A stretch of 64,000 bases of DNA from Zhengella mangrovi (GTDB lineage: Bacteria > Pseudomonadota > Alphaproteobacteria > Rhizobiales > Rhizobiaceae): assembly GCF_002727065.1 (NCBI RefSeq), contig NZ_PDVP01000015.1, forward strand, positions 60,305 to 124,304, given 5' to 3'. The stretch's first letter is position 1; every line of letters begins with the position of its first letter. Below, in pieces: positions 8,159 to 17,973 of the stretch. The translations under genes were made by a program, and so were the position numbers. Below the pieces are notes generated by a model that was given only the letters and a program-made list of their open reading frames with translations, was not told the origin of the DNA and did no database searches.

Positions 8159-10000
8159 TTGCACAGACAAGAAAGCGACATTCCGGCGCCGGTTCTGATA
8201 GGCACGCTGGGCACGGGATACGCAGCGGTTCTGCTTGGCGGGGCTCTCCTGGAGCGGCTGGGCGTTCCCGCCGGCGTCATTCACTGGATCGTCGTCATCG
8301 CGGCATTCACACCGTTCGTGGCCCTCGGGGTCTTTTCGGGTTCGATGCGCCAGCGCGTCTTCACGGGCGCGGACGGCCAGGGCGGAAGCCTGTTCATGGC
8401 CGGCGGTCTCAGCGCGGCGGCCGTGACGGGCGGCCTGTTCTTCTTCGTCTCGGTGCTGACCATCCGGTACACGGGCGCAATGTTTGCGGCCGTGGCCGGA
8501 CTGGCGGCCGGTCTGCTGCTGTCCGGTCTCGCGGTGCCGCGCCCGGGCGAGCGCACGGCTCAGCCCGCAACGGGATCAGCCCGCCTGTACCAACAGACCG
8601 GAAGCCAGACGGTCCGGCGGATCGCCGGGCTGTTCCTCGGCCTTCTCGCCCTGGGGGTGCTCGTCGCCCAGAGCAGCGCGCTCCACCTGCTGCTCGATAC
8701 GCTGGCGCCGGGCCTGATGCCCCTTCCCTGGCTGCTGACCAGCGTGATCATCCTGGCCGGCGCCTGGACCGGCGGGTTCAACAGCGCCGGACGCAGCCTC
8801 GCCTTCTCCCTGGTGGTGACCATGCTCGGCGTCATCACTCCGCTCTTCATCCTGTTTTACCGGACCAGCGACCTGACCTGGACGGACCTGCTGGCCGGGC
8901 CCGTCGACATTGCCAGCGCCGCTCCCGACCCGGCGCAACTGCCCCTGGCGCTTGCTACGCTGGAATGGCCCCTCTCCCTTCCCGGGGACTGGGCCGGCCT
9001 CGGCACCCTGTTTGCCAGCATGATGCTTGCCGGATTCGTGTTCGCCAGCCTCTACCCATCCCTGGCGGTGGTCCGTGGCCGGGTCACGTCGCGCCGCGGC
9101 TCCCTGATCGCCGCGCTGCTGTTCCTGGTCGCCGCGCTGGCCGCAGCCCTGAACGCCCGCCTGTCCGGGATCGTAATCGCGGGTTCCCTGCCGGACCTGG
9201 CCGCCGGCCAGATCGGCACCGATGCGGCCTGGCTGTTCAAGCCGGGAACCGGGCTCCTGTCCGGCCTGGTGGACATCTGCGGCATGCCGGCGGACACGCC
9301 GTTCGTCGTGCAGGCGGCTTGCGGGTCTGCCGCGCACAGCATCGACCTGGCCGACATCCGCGTGAACCCGGCGACGGCCTTCCTCATTCCCGCCGCTGCC
9401 TACGGCATGCCGGTGGCAGTCTGGCCGGCAATGATCGCCGGTGTTGCGCTGGCTGCCGCCGGAACGGCGGCTGCCATGCTCGCAGCCCTCGGCAACCTGT
9501 TCGCGGAAGGACCGGCAGCGCAGTTCGCAGGGCAGAAGGGACGGCCGGTTTCGGGCCGGCTCGCCACGGCCCGCGCAGCCATGCTGGCCGCTGCCTTCGG
9601 GGCCCCCTGGATCGCCGCTCACGGCGGCATCGCGCCGCTGGGCCTGCTGATCTGGCCCGGCGCGCTGGCCGTGGCGGCACTGGCCGTCCCCCTTGCCCTG
9701 CCCGGGTGGAAGACCGCCGCGCGGCGCGGCCCCGTGATCGCCGGCATGCTGACCGGCGCGCTGGCCCCGGCCGCAGTGATGGCCTGCCAGGGCGCGGAAT
9801 TCGTCATTCGCGCCGGCGATCCGGGCGAAGACCTCATTCACCTTCTCGCTGCCATCCCGGTGCCACTGGCGACCCTGGCGGGCGTTGCGGCCAACCTTTT
9901 GGCGATGGCCCTTGCGGGCATGGTGTGGAAAGAAGACAAGAACAGGACGCGGAGGATCCAAGACCATGAGCGCGGACAACCTGGCGGCATTGGGGCTTGA
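8159..10000 (+). CDS. Multi-spanning membrane protein of sodium/solute symporter type
   Basis: About 613 residues, almost entirely hydrophobic, with 13 or so membrane spans. Features such as GAWTGGFNSAGRSLAFS and TLFASMMLAGFVFASLYPSLAV look like SSF-fold segments, but sodium-site residues are not clearly conserved, so this is a divergent member. The open frame extends to an ATG at 8006, but that N-terminal part looks non-coding and would consume the divergent promoter region. The TTG at 8159 (LHRQESD) puts a hydrophobic span right at the N-terminus and has an AGGA upstream. The next gene starts 35 bp before its end. Its place beside the kinase and regulator suggests it is their regulated transporter. 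Confidence 0.72.
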   Translation: MHRQESDIPAPVLIGTLGTGYAAVLLGGALLERLGVPAGVIHWIVVIAAFTPFVALGVFSGSMRQRVFTGADGQGGSLFMAGGLSAAAVTGGLFFFVSVLTIRYTGAMFAAVAGLAAGLLLSGLAVPRPGERTAQPATGSARLYQQTGSQTVRRIAGLFLGLLALGVLVAQSSALHLLLDTLAPGLMPLPWLLTSVIILAGAWTGGFNSAGRSLAFSLVVTMLGVITPLFILFYRTSDLTWTDLLAGPVDIASAAPDPAQLPLALATLEWPLSLPGDWAGLGTLFASMMLAGFVFASLYPSLAVVRGRVTSRRGSLIAALLFLVAALAAALNARLSGIVIAGSLPDLAAGQIGTDAAWLFKPGTGLLSGLVDICGMPADTPFVVQAACGSAAHSIDLADIRVNPATAFLIPAAAYGMPVAVWPAMIAGVALAAAGTAAAMLAALGNLFAEGPAAQFAGQKGRPVSGRLATARAAMLAAAFGAPWIAAHGGIAPLGLLIWPGALAVAALAVPLALPGWKTAARRGPVIAGMLTGALAPAAVMACQGAEFVIRAGDPGEDLIHLLAAIPVPLATLAGVAANLLAMALAGMVWKEDKNRTRRIQDHERGQPGGIGA

Positions 10001-10952
10001 CCCGACGCTTCTCGACGAGACCCGGATTCCCGGCGAGGTCAAGGACCTGAACGCCGACATCCTGAAACGGCTCGGCGACACACCCGACATGTGGCTGTTT
10101 CCGCCGTCGCTGCTGCGCGAATTCCGGCTCGACGGGCGCGGCCCGTTTCCGCTCTGCCCGGAGGACGAGGCCGCCGAGGCCCTTGCCGTTCCCGGACCCG
10201 CCGGGGATATCCCGGCGCGTGTCTACCGCCCGGCCGGCGGCGGATCCCGTGGCGTCTACCTGCACATTCATGGCGGCGGATGGGTGCTTGGCAGCGCGCG
10301 CGAGAACGATTCGCGCAACCGGCGGCTCGCCGATGCCTCCGGGCTGACGGTGATCTCGCTCGACTACCGGCTGGCGCCGGAGCATCCGTATCCCGCCGGT
10401 CCGGACGATTGCGAGGCGGCGGCGCTGTGGCTGGCGACGGGCGACCACGGCTTCGAGACGGGGCGGCTGGTGATCGGCGGCGAATCCGCCGGTGCGCATC
10501 TTTCGGTCATGACGCTGCTGCGTCTGCGCGACCGGCACGGCCTGCGCCCGTTCCAGGCGGCCAACCTCAACGCGGGATGCTACGATCTCGCCGGCACGCC
10601 GAGCGTGCGACGCTGGGGCGACGAGAAGCTCATTCTCAACACCCGCGACATGGACAGGTTCGTCGCGCATTTCCTGTCGGCAGGCGGCGAGACCGCGTCA
10701 CCGGACGTTTCTCCCCTGCATGCCGACCTTGCCGGCCTGCCACCGGCGCTTTTCACCTGCGGTACACGCGACCTGCTGCTCGATGACACGCTGCTCATGG
10801 CGGCCCGCTGGCGCGCGGCCGGCAACACGGCGCAGGTCTCGATCTGGCCCGGCGGCTGCCACGTGTTCCAGGCCTTCGCGACGGACCAGGCCGACCGCAG
10901 CCTTGCCGAGATCGAGGCCTTCGCCGGCGGTGTGCCGGAGGACCGCGCGTGA
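9966..10952 (+). CDS. Alpha/beta hydrolase of the hormone-sensitive-lipase (HGGG) family
   Basis: A 328-residue esterase. It has the oxyanion-hole motif HIHGGGWVLG (about residue 100), YRLAPEHPYPA typical of HSL-type esterases, the nucleophile elbow GESAG (Ser about 175), a catalytic Asp in TRDLLLDD and a His in GGCHVFQ. It should hydrolyse short to medium acyl esters in the cytoplasm; the substrate is unknown. It overlaps the transporter gene by 35 bp and the thioesterase gene by 4 bp, so the three are probably co-transcribed and may act on a compound imported by the symporter-like protein. Confidence 0.88.
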   Translation: MSADNLAALGLDPTLLDETRIPGEVKDLNADILKRLGDTPDMWLFPPSLLREFRLDGRGPFPLCPEDEAAEALAVPGPAGDIPARVYRPAGGGSRGVYLHIHGGGWVLGSARENDSRNRRLADASGLTVISLDYRLAPEHPYPAGPDDCEAAALWLATGDHGFETGRLVIGGESAGAHLSVMTLLRLRDRHGLRPFQAANLNAGCYDLAGTPSVRRWGDEKLILNTRDMDRFVAHFLSAGGETASPDVSPLHADLAGLPPALFTCGTRDLLLDDTLLMAARWRAAGNTAQVSIWPGGCHVFQAFATDQADRSLAEIEAFAGGVPEDRA

Positions 10953-11767
10953 GCCTTCTGATCGAGACGCATCGCTCCTTCGTCAACACGTGGGAATGCG
11001 ACGAGAACGTTCACCTGAACGTCCAGTTCTACCTCAAGCGGTTCGACGAGGCGGCGCGGTTCTTTGCGCTTGCGCACGGCCGGGACCATGCGGGGCCGCT
11101 GCCCGCCGTGCGGCACGTGCGCTACCATTCCGAACTGGCCGGCGCGCAATCCGCGGTCATCCGTTCCGGCGTCGTAGGCGACGGGCCACTTGTCGGCTGG
11201 ACCGTCCACCGGATGGAGGAGAACAGCACCGGGCGCCTGTGCGCCACGGCCGTGGACGCGCCGGCCGGCTTCGGGAGCGCAGCGCTTGCCAGCGAGGACG
11301 AAGCAGCGCCGGCCCTGCCGCGCAGCGTCGATCCGACCCCGCGGCCGGGCAGAAGTGAGGCGGACATGCTCGACGGCGGTGGCCTCGTCGTACACCGCTG
11401 CATCGTCGCGCCATCGGAATGCGACGCGAAAGGCCGGCTGATGCAGCAGTTCCACATCGCGCGGTTCACCGACGGCGCGCCCCACCTCTGGGATCACGCG
11501 GGCATCAGCACGCGCTGGCTCATCGACAACGGGCTTGGCCGCGTGGCCGTCGAAATGCAGATCCGCCATCACAACCCGGCCATGGCCGGCGATGCGCTGA
11601 AGCTGGTTTCGCGGGCGGAAACCGGCGGCGGAAAAACGATCCGGCTGCACCACGAACTGATCCGAGCGACCGACGGCCTGCCCATTGCCAGCGGCGAAGT
11701 GATCGGGCTGGTCATGGACCTGACGACGCGCAAGTCGGTCCGGCTGGACCTCGAAGCCTTCGGCTAG
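10949..11767 (+). CDS. Double-hotdog acyl-thioesterase-like protein
   Basis: A 272-residue protein that starts at a GTG overlapping the previous stop. It contains two hotdog-fold halves (about 5-110 and 150-265). The first has the WECDENVHLNVQFYLKRFDEA pattern, like the D-x-N-x-H-x-N motif of 4-hydroxybenzoyl-CoA thioesterases. The second has ECDAKGRLMQQFHIARFTDGA. Such proteins resemble acyl-ACP or acyl-CoA thioesterases that release carboxylic acids from thioesters. Translational coupling with the esterase implies a shared catabolic job. The substrate is not identifiable. Confidence 0.78.
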   Translation: MSLLIETHRSFVNTWECDENVHLNVQFYLKRFDEAARFFALAHGRDHAGPLPAVRHVRYHSELAGAQSAVIRSGVVGDGPLVGWTVHRMEENSTGRLCATAVDAPAGFGSAALASEDEAAPALPRSVDPTPRPGRSEADMLDGGGLVVHRCIVAPSECDAKGRLMQQFHIARFTDGAPHLWDHAGISTRWLIDNGLGRVAVEMQIRHHNPAMAGDALKLVSRAETGGGKTIRLHHELIRATDGLPIASGEVIGLVMDLTTRKSVRLDLEAFG

Positions 11768-11787
11768 GGCCCAGTCAGGCCTGGCGT

Positions 11788-12213
11788 TCAGGTGCGGTCG
11801 GGCGGCGTCCGGCCGTTCTCCTTCTCGAGGTCCTTCGCGATGCCCATGAAACGGCGCATGAACTTTTCCATGAAGCCGAGGGTCTTCTCGAACTCCTCGT
11901 CGCTGGGCAGGCCATCGTTGCCCGTAGCCGCCGGGCGGCCCTCCAGGTCGGCGAGGCGCTTTTCCAGCGCCTCGACCCGGGTGCGCAGGTCCGCGACCTC
12001 CGTGTCCCAGGCCTGGCGCTCGTCGGCGCTCATGCGGCAGACGAGGCCGCCTTCCTCGTCCCGGCATACCGAGATCGCGCCAGTCTGGCGGTCGAGACGG
12101 ACATAGCGGTCGCCGTCCCGTTGAAGGTCGAAGCGCATTTCCTGGGCGCTCGCGGGAGCGGCCGCCCCGATGGCAAGGGCAAGGCCTGCCGCGGCAATCC
12201 TGGGGTTCATCAT
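11788..12213 (-). CDS. Periplasmic protein with C-terminal coiled coil
   Basis: A 141-residue protein with a clear signal peptide (MMNPR, then AAGLALAIGAAAPASA, cleavage before QEM). The mature part starts with a short beta-rich segment holding two cysteines (SVCRDEEGGLVCRM), then a coiled coil (VADLRTRVEALEKRLADLEG, about 72-91) and a charged helix. It was not matched to a named family. The ATG pair at 12213/12210 is chosen because an AGAGGA lies upstream; a longer start at 12240 would hide the signal peptide. Confidence 0.72.
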   Translation of the reverse strand: MMNPRIAAAGLALAIGAAAPASAQEMRFDLQRDGDRYVRLDRQTGAISVCRDEEGGLVCRMSADERQAWDTEVADLRTRVEALEKRLADLEGRPAATGNDGLPSDEEFEKTLGFMEKFMRRFMGIAKDLEKENGRTPPDRT

Positions 12214-12356
12214 GGCGTTCGTCCTCTGGCTGGTTGTCATCGATCGTCTCTTTCACAAGCGATGATAGCGGCGGAAATGGCCGGAAATGGGGACAGGTCC
12301 CGGATTGGCACCGCTCCTTCTTTCGCTTTGCGACAGAAGAGACTATAGGCCAAACC

Positions 12357-12707
12357 ATGGACCGGATCATTTACAAGATTGCGACGCGCGCCCAATGGGC
12401 CGAGGCCGAAGCCAAGGGCCGGTTCGACGGCGCCCCCGTCGATCTCGCCGACGGCTTCATCCATTTTTCCACAGCGCAACAGGTGAGGGAAACGGCGGCA
12501 AAGCATTTTGCCGGGCAGCACGACCTGCTGCTGGTTTCCGTCGATGCCGGCGCGCTGGGCGACGCACTGCGATACGAGGTTTCGCGCGGCGGCGCGCTGT
12601 TCCCGCACCTCTATGCCCTGCTCGACCTTTCGGCCGTGCGCTCGGTCGCGCCGCTTCCGCTCGGGCCGGACGGGCAGCACGTGTTCCCGGACCTGGAGGC
12701 GGACTGA
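12357..12707 (+). CDS. DUF952-family protein
   Basis: A 116-residue cytoplasmic protein with the DUF952 signature: IIYKIATRAQWAEAEAKG, then DGFIHFSTAQQVRETA, and a C-terminal FPHLYALLDLSAV. The family has no established biochemical role, though its fold resembles ADP-ribosyltransferase-like proteins. It is followed after 3 bp by pyrD, so the two are co-transcribed, an arrangement seen in many alphaproteobacteria. Confidence 0.88.
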   Translation: MDRIIYKIATRAQWAEAEAKGRFDGAPVDLADGFIHFSTAQQVRETAAKHFAGQHDLLLVSVDAGALGDALRYEVSRGGALFPHLYALLDLSAVRSVAPLPLGPDGQHVFPDLEAD

Positions 12708-12710
12708 GCC

Positions 12711-13796
<1,086 letters not shown>

Positions 13797-13800
13797 CCCG

Positions 13801-15147
13801 TCAGGCGGCGAAGACCTGGCGGCGCCGGGTGAGGAGAATGGCGCCAAGGCTGACACCCCGGGCGACGAGGAAGACGTGCAGCGCCGCCCACAGGCCGGCA
13901 TTGCCATAGAGCGGCACCAGACCCCAGACCGCGGCAAAATAGAGCGCAAGCGACACCAGCATCATGTTGCGCATGTCGCGCGACCAGGTGGCGCCGATGA
14001 AGATGCCGTCCATCTGGAAGGCCAGCACTCCCGTCAGCGTGCAGAGCGCCGCGAGCGCCAGGTGATCGGCCGCTTCCGCCCGCACGGCCGGAGCCGTGGT
14101 CATGGCGTCGATGAGCCAGTCGCCGGTCACCAGGAAGATCGCCAGCAGCGCCGCCGCCAGGCCGAGACCCCACCAGAGCGTCAGCGTCACCGCCCGGTCG
14201 AAGGCGGGGCGGAAGCGGGCGCCGATGGCGCGGCCGACGAGCTGTTCGGCGGCGGTTGCGAACCCGTCGAGGAAATAGCCGGCCAGCATGAAGAAGTTGA
14301 GCAGGATGGCATTGGCGGCCAGCGTGACCGTTCCAAGCTGGGCGCCGACGCGCGTCAGCCAGGCAAAGGCCATGAGCAGCGCGAAGGAGCGGATCATGAT
14401 GTCGCCGCTCAGGCCGAACAGGCGCCTCAGCGCGACCGGGTCGATGACCGAGCGCCAGGGCACCCGCCAGGTGTGGCGGAACCGGCGGGCCAGCAGGGCA
14501 AGGCCGACGGCCAGGGTCAGCGTCTCACCGAACACGGTTCCCCAGGCCACGCCTTCCAGGCCCCAGCCGAGCCAGAGGCCGAGCGCGATCGAAAGGGCGA
14601 TATTGGTGCCGTTGAGCAGGATCTGCAGGGCAAGGCCCGTGCGCCCCTCGCCACGGCCCAGCACATAGCCGAGGATGACGTAGTTGCCGAGCGCGGCCGG
14701 CGTCGAGAGGACGCGGATGAGGATGTAGACCACCATGGCCTCGGCTGCTCGGGGGCCCGGATCGACAAAGGCCTTCCCGGCGGCGGCGATCAGCGGGCCG
14801 GCCAGGAGCACGAGCAGGCCGGAGACGAGCGCGACGAACAGGGCCCGGTAGAGGACGAGACGTTCGCCGGCCGCGTCGCCTCTCCCGGTCGCCTGGGCGA
14901 CGAGACCGGTGGTGGCGGCGCGCAGGAAATTGAAGGTGGTGAAGACGACATCGAAGACGATGGCACCGGCCGCCAGCCCGCCCTGCAGCGCGGGATCGCC
15001 GAAACGCCCGACAACGGCCGTGTCGGTCAGGCCGAGCAGCGGCGTCGACAGGTAGGCCAGCGTCATCGGCACCGCGATGGCGAGCACGAGGCGGTTGTTG
15101 ACCTCGAAAGGCCGGCCGCCGGCAGGGTCTGCGTTCACAACGGCCAA
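13801..15147 (-). CDS. MATE-family efflux transporter (DinF-like)
   Basis: About 448 residues with 12 predicted membrane spans in two related halves, typical of multidrug and toxic compound extrusion pumps. It begins NNRLVLAIAVPMTLAYLSTPLLGLTDTAVVGRFGD, the conserved MATE N-terminus with the TAVVGR loop. It should export organic cations or drugs against Na+ or H+. The TTG at 15147 is preferred because AGGAG lies 8 nt upstream; TTG 15165 and a downstream GTG are alternatives. It is divergent from the hydrolase at 15330. Confidence 0.9.
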   Translation of the reverse strand: MAVVNADPAGGRPFEVNNRLVLAIAVPMTLAYLSTPLLGLTDTAVVGRFGDPALQGGLAAGAIVFDVVFTTFNFLRAATTGLVAQATGRGDAAGERLVLYRALFVALVSGLLVLLAGPLIAAAGKAFVDPGPRAAEAMVVYILIRVLSTPAALGNYVILGYVLGRGEGRTGLALQILLNGTNIALSIALGLWLGWGLEGVAWGTVFGETLTLAVGLALLARRFRHTWRVPWRSVIDPVALRRLFGLSGDIMIRSFALLMAFAWLTRVGAQLGTVTLAANAILLNFFMLAGYFLDGFATAAEQLVGRAIGARFRPAFDRAVTLTLWWGLGLAAALLAIFLVTGDWLIDAMTTAPAVRAEAADHLALAALCTLTGVLAFQMDGIFIGATWSRDMRNMMLVSLALYFAAVWGLVPLYGNAGLWAALHVFLVARGVSLGAILLTRRRQVFAA

Positions 15148-15329
15148 GGCGGCCACTCCTGTCAATTCGCGCGCTTCAGCCCGTCCAGGCCTTCCGGCGC
15201 CACCGGACAGGCTGTCCGGGATTGCTGCGATTCATCAATGCGCCACAATCCCGGGCCGTTCCGGAGTTGCGCAATTGCGGACGCAACACCGGTGTCCACT
15301 TTTGCTGGAATTGCCCTACAACACGATTC

Positions 15330-16256
15330 ATGGCGCTGCATATCGTTCACCACCCCGATTACGACGCAAGGTTCTCGCCTGTCCATCGCTTTCCGATGAG
15401 CAAGTACACGCTGCTCATGACAGCGCTGCGGCAGCGCGGACTGATCCGCCCGGAGACCCTGCACGTTCCCGGGGAAGCGCCGCGCAGCTGGCTGATGATG
15501 GCCCACGACGCGGTTTACGTGGACCAGGTGATCGGCCTGGCGGTACCGGAGCGCATCGAGAAAGAGATCGGCTTTCCGGTGGATGCGGCCGTCTCGCGGC
15601 GTGCGCGGCTGGCCTCGGCGGGCACGGTGATGGCGGCACGGCTGGCGCTGGAGCACGGCGTGGCCTGCAACACGGCCGGCGGCAGCCACCATGCCAGGCG
15701 CGCCCAGGGGGCCGGCTTCTGCACCTTCAACGATGTCGGGGTGGCGGCCAGCGTGCTGCTGGCCACGGGAGAGGCGGAACGGATCCTCGTGGTCGATTGC
15801 GACGTGCACCAGGGCGACGGCACGGCGGATGTCTTTCGCGACCAGGCGCGCGTCTTCACCTTCTCGCTGCACGGCGCGCGGAACTACCCGGCGCGCAAGA
15901 TACCAGGCGACCTGGACATGGAACTGCCGGACGGGACCGGGGACGACGCTTACCTGTCGGCACTTTCGGAGGCGCTTGGCCGGATCGAGACGCGGTTCCT
16001 GCCCGACCTCGTCTTCTACAATGCCGGCGTCGATCCGCACCGGGCGGACCGGCTCGGACGGCTTGCGCTGAGCGACGACGGGCTCAGGGCGCGCGACCGG
16101 ATGGTCTTCTACCATTTCCGGGAACGGGGCATCCCGGTCTGCGGCGTCATCGGGGGCGGCTATGCGCGCGAGATGACAGGTCTCGGCGAGCGCCACGCCA
16201 TCCTGTTCGACGTGGCCGCTCAGTTCGCCGGCCCCTTGGTTCAGCCCCTGCGGTAG
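15330..16256 (+). CDS. Histone deacetylase-family (acetylpolyamine amidohydrolase-like) hydrolase
   Basis: A 308-residue arginase/deacetylase-fold zinc enzyme. Key motifs are AGGSHHA (catalytic His pair), CDVHQGDGTADVF with the zinc-binding Asp and His, NAGVDPHRADRLGRL with the third zinc Asp, and a C-terminal GGGY. Bacterial members remove acetyl or acyl groups from polyamines or small amides; histones are not implied. The ATG at 15330 gives the family's N-terminus (MALHIVHHPDYDA). Its end overlaps the convergent DUF6460 gene by 16 bp. Confidence 0.92.
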   Translation: MALHIVHHPDYDARFSPVHRFPMSKYTLLMTALRQRGLIRPETLHVPGEAPRSWLMMAHDAVYVDQVIGLAVPERIEKEIGFPVDAAVSRRARLASAGTVMAARLALEHGVACNTAGGSHHARRAQGAGFCTFNDVGVAASVLLATGEAERILVVDCDVHQGDGTADVFRDQARVFTFSLHGARNYPARKIPGDLDMELPDGTGDDAYLSALSEALGRIETRFLPDLVFYNAGVDPHRADRLGRLALSDDGLRARDRMVFYHFRERGIPVCGVIGGGYAREMTGLGERHAILFDVAAQFAGPLVQPLR

Positions 16257-16510
16257 TTGAGCAGGCGCAGGACGAAGAAGGCAGGAACCACGATGACGGC
16301 GCCGAGCAGGAAATAGCCGAAGAAGCGGTCGATCGCCTGGAAACCCATCTCCCAGATCGCGTGGAAAAAGTCGCGTGCGGCGAAGATCACGTCCCAGGGC
16401 GTCCAGTCCAGCCCGGCCAAGACAAGGCCGACCAAGAAGGACACGACGATGAGCTTGAAGACGACGCGCACCGGCGAATCGCCCAGAAACCTGACCAGTC
16501 CATTGCTCAT
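16241..16510 (-). CDS. DUF6460-type small membrane protein
   Basis: An 89-residue inner-membrane protein with two spans, residues 17-33 (FKLIVVSFLVGLVLAGL) and 63-82 (FFGYFLLGAVIVVPAFFVLR), around a WTPWDV segment. This resembles the DUF6460 family found in Hyphomicrobiales; the assignment is from memory of the pattern. Function is unknown. It converges on the preceding hydrolase gene and is divergent from the gene at 16584. Confidence 0.75.
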   Translation of the reverse strand: MSNGLVRFLGDSPVRVVFKLIVVSFLVGLVLAGLDWTPWDVIFAARDFFHAIWEMGFQAIDRFFGYFLLGAVIVVPAFFVLRLLNYRRG

Positions 16511-16583
16511 GCTGTTGTCCTCGCACGCAGTTGACGATGGTCAGATACGGTCTCATCATGTCGACTTCAAGGGACGGTGCGCC

Positions 16584-17093
16584 ATGGCAGCTTCGGTTCG
16601 ACACGAGATTTCCCTTCAGGCCGCCGGGCTCGCGGCGCTGGCCGGGTGTGCCCTTCTGTTCGGCCTGGCGCGGCTGGTGGACGATACGCCGCACAGCGCC
16701 GACCCGGTGACCATCGCCGGCGGCGGGTTCGTGGCCAACTACCGCGTTTCGGAGATTTTCGCCGGTTTTACCGCTTTCGTCGTCAAGCCGGTGGCCTCCG
16801 GCTCCATCCTGGAAGCCACGTTCGAGGACCCGGCCGGCGGACCGCCGATCACGGTCAGCGAGCGCTTCCGGGTGAAATCGCCGCGCATCGTTCTGCGGAC
16901 GCCGGCGCTGCATGACGTGGTCAGGGACAGGCCCTATGCCGTCGACGTGCGGCTGCTCTCCTATGACCGTTCGGAGGAATTCTGGCACACGTCCATGACC
17001 TTTCGCAGCCAGGTCGGCTCGGACATGATCGCCGACAAGCCGCTGACCGTCGGCCCGGGCTACATGCCGAACCCGGAGCTGAAGCAACCATGA
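16584..17093 (+). CDS. Conserved hypothetical membrane-anchored protein
   Basis: A 169-residue product with one N-terminal hydrophobic segment (AAGLAALAGCALLFGLARLV, about 13-32) that may be a signal anchor, and a periplasmic beta-rich remainder. Notable stretches are GGGFVANYRVSEIFAGFTAFVV and VSERFRVKSPRIVLRTP. I do not recognise a domain. Start at ATG 16584; its proximal promoter would be shared with the divergent DUF6460 gene. Confidence 0.65.
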   Translation: MAASVRHEISLQAAGLAALAGCALLFGLARLVDDTPHSADPVTIAGGGFVANYRVSEIFAGFTAFVVKPVASGSILEATFEDPAGGPPITVSERFRVKSPRIVLRTPALHDVVRDRPYAVDVRLLSYDRSEEFWHTSMTFRSQVGSDMIADKPLTVGPGYMPNPELKQP

Positions 17094-17103
17094 GAGGGAC
17101 GGC

Positions 17104-17178
17104 TGGAGCGGGCGATGGGGATCGAACCCACGACATCAAGCTTGGGAAGCTTGCGTTCTACCACTGAACTACACCCGC
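17104..17178 (-). tRNA. tRNA-Gly (anticodon CCC)
   Basis: A 75-nt cloverleaf with encoded CCA on the minus strand. The acceptor GCGGGTG pairs with CGCCCGC (one G-T pair), the anticodon stem is CAAGC/GCTTG, and the loop TTCCCAA gives CCC. The T-loop is TTCGATC. Confidence 0.96.
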
Positions 17179-17335
17179 GCAGCGGAGGCCTAGATTGACC
17201 GTGGCAAGCGAGATGTCAAGCGGATAGACACCGCGACGCGGGCTGTTGCCAGTGGCACGGTGGCGGCCTGTCGCTGACGGGACGGGTTGCCGGCCACCAT
17301 CCCGCGTCCAACCGAAAAACGGAAGCACGATCGCC

Positions 17336-17923
17336 ATGAACGGACCGACCAAGGCCATCGAAGCCCTGCTGGAACGGGAGCAGTGGAAGCCGGAACGCCT
17401 GGAACTGCGCCGGATCATCCTTGAGAGCGGGCTGCTGGAGGACATCAAGTGGGGCAAGCTCTGCTACCGGTTCGACGGCCGGAACGTGGCCATCATCTAC
17501 GGCATGAAGGCCTGTTGCGCCGTCGGCTTCCTCAAGGGTGCGCTGCTCGCGGATCCGGACCGGCTGCTTGTCGCCCCGGGGCCGCACTCGCAGGCCATGC
17601 GGCAGATGCGGTTCAACAGCGTCGACGACATCCTGGCGCGCGCGCCGGCGCTTTCAGCCTTTCTGGCGGAAGCGATCACGCTGGAGCAGGAGGGGCGGCA
17701 GATCGATTTCAAGGCATCGTCGGCGCCCGCCTATCCCGAGGCCCTGAAAGAGGCGTTCGAACGCGACCCGGCTTTCGCAAGCGCGTTCCATGCGCTCACG
17801 CCCGGGCGGCAACGGGGCTATCTCATCCATTTCACCGGCGCCCGGCAGGCCGAGACCCGGCGGCGGCGCGTCGAGGCCTGCCGGCCGGCCATCCTGGAGG
17901 GCAAGGGGTTCAACGACCGCTGA
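17336..17923 (+). CDS. DUF1801 / YdeI-OmdA family protein
   Basis: A 195-residue protein with the DUF1801 fold: residues 20-115 with DIKWGKLCYRFDGRNVAIIYGMKACCAVGFLKGALL, and a C-terminal YdeI/OmdA segment (ALTPGRQRGYLIHFTGARQAETRRRRVEACRP compressed as ALTPGRQRGYL, TGARQAETRRRRV). Family members are small cytoplasmic proteins, some linked to stress or to antimicrobial-peptide resistance, without known chemistry. It stands alone. ATG 17336 is used because the upstream extension overlaps the tRNA-Gly region and lacks a binding site. Confidence 0.85.
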   Translation: MNGPTKAIEALLEREQWKPERLELRRIILESGLLEDIKWGKLCYRFDGRNVAIIYGMKACCAVGFLKGALLADPDRLLVAPGPHSQAMRQMRFNSVDDILARAPALSAFLAEAITLEQEGRQIDFKASSAPAYPEALKEAFERDPAFASAFHALTPGRQRGYLIHFTGARQAETRRRRVEACRPAILEGKGFNDR

Positions 17924-17973
17924 GCCGGAAGCGCCCGGGCGCGTTCGCAGCCGCCGGATCCGCGGAGGGCGTC

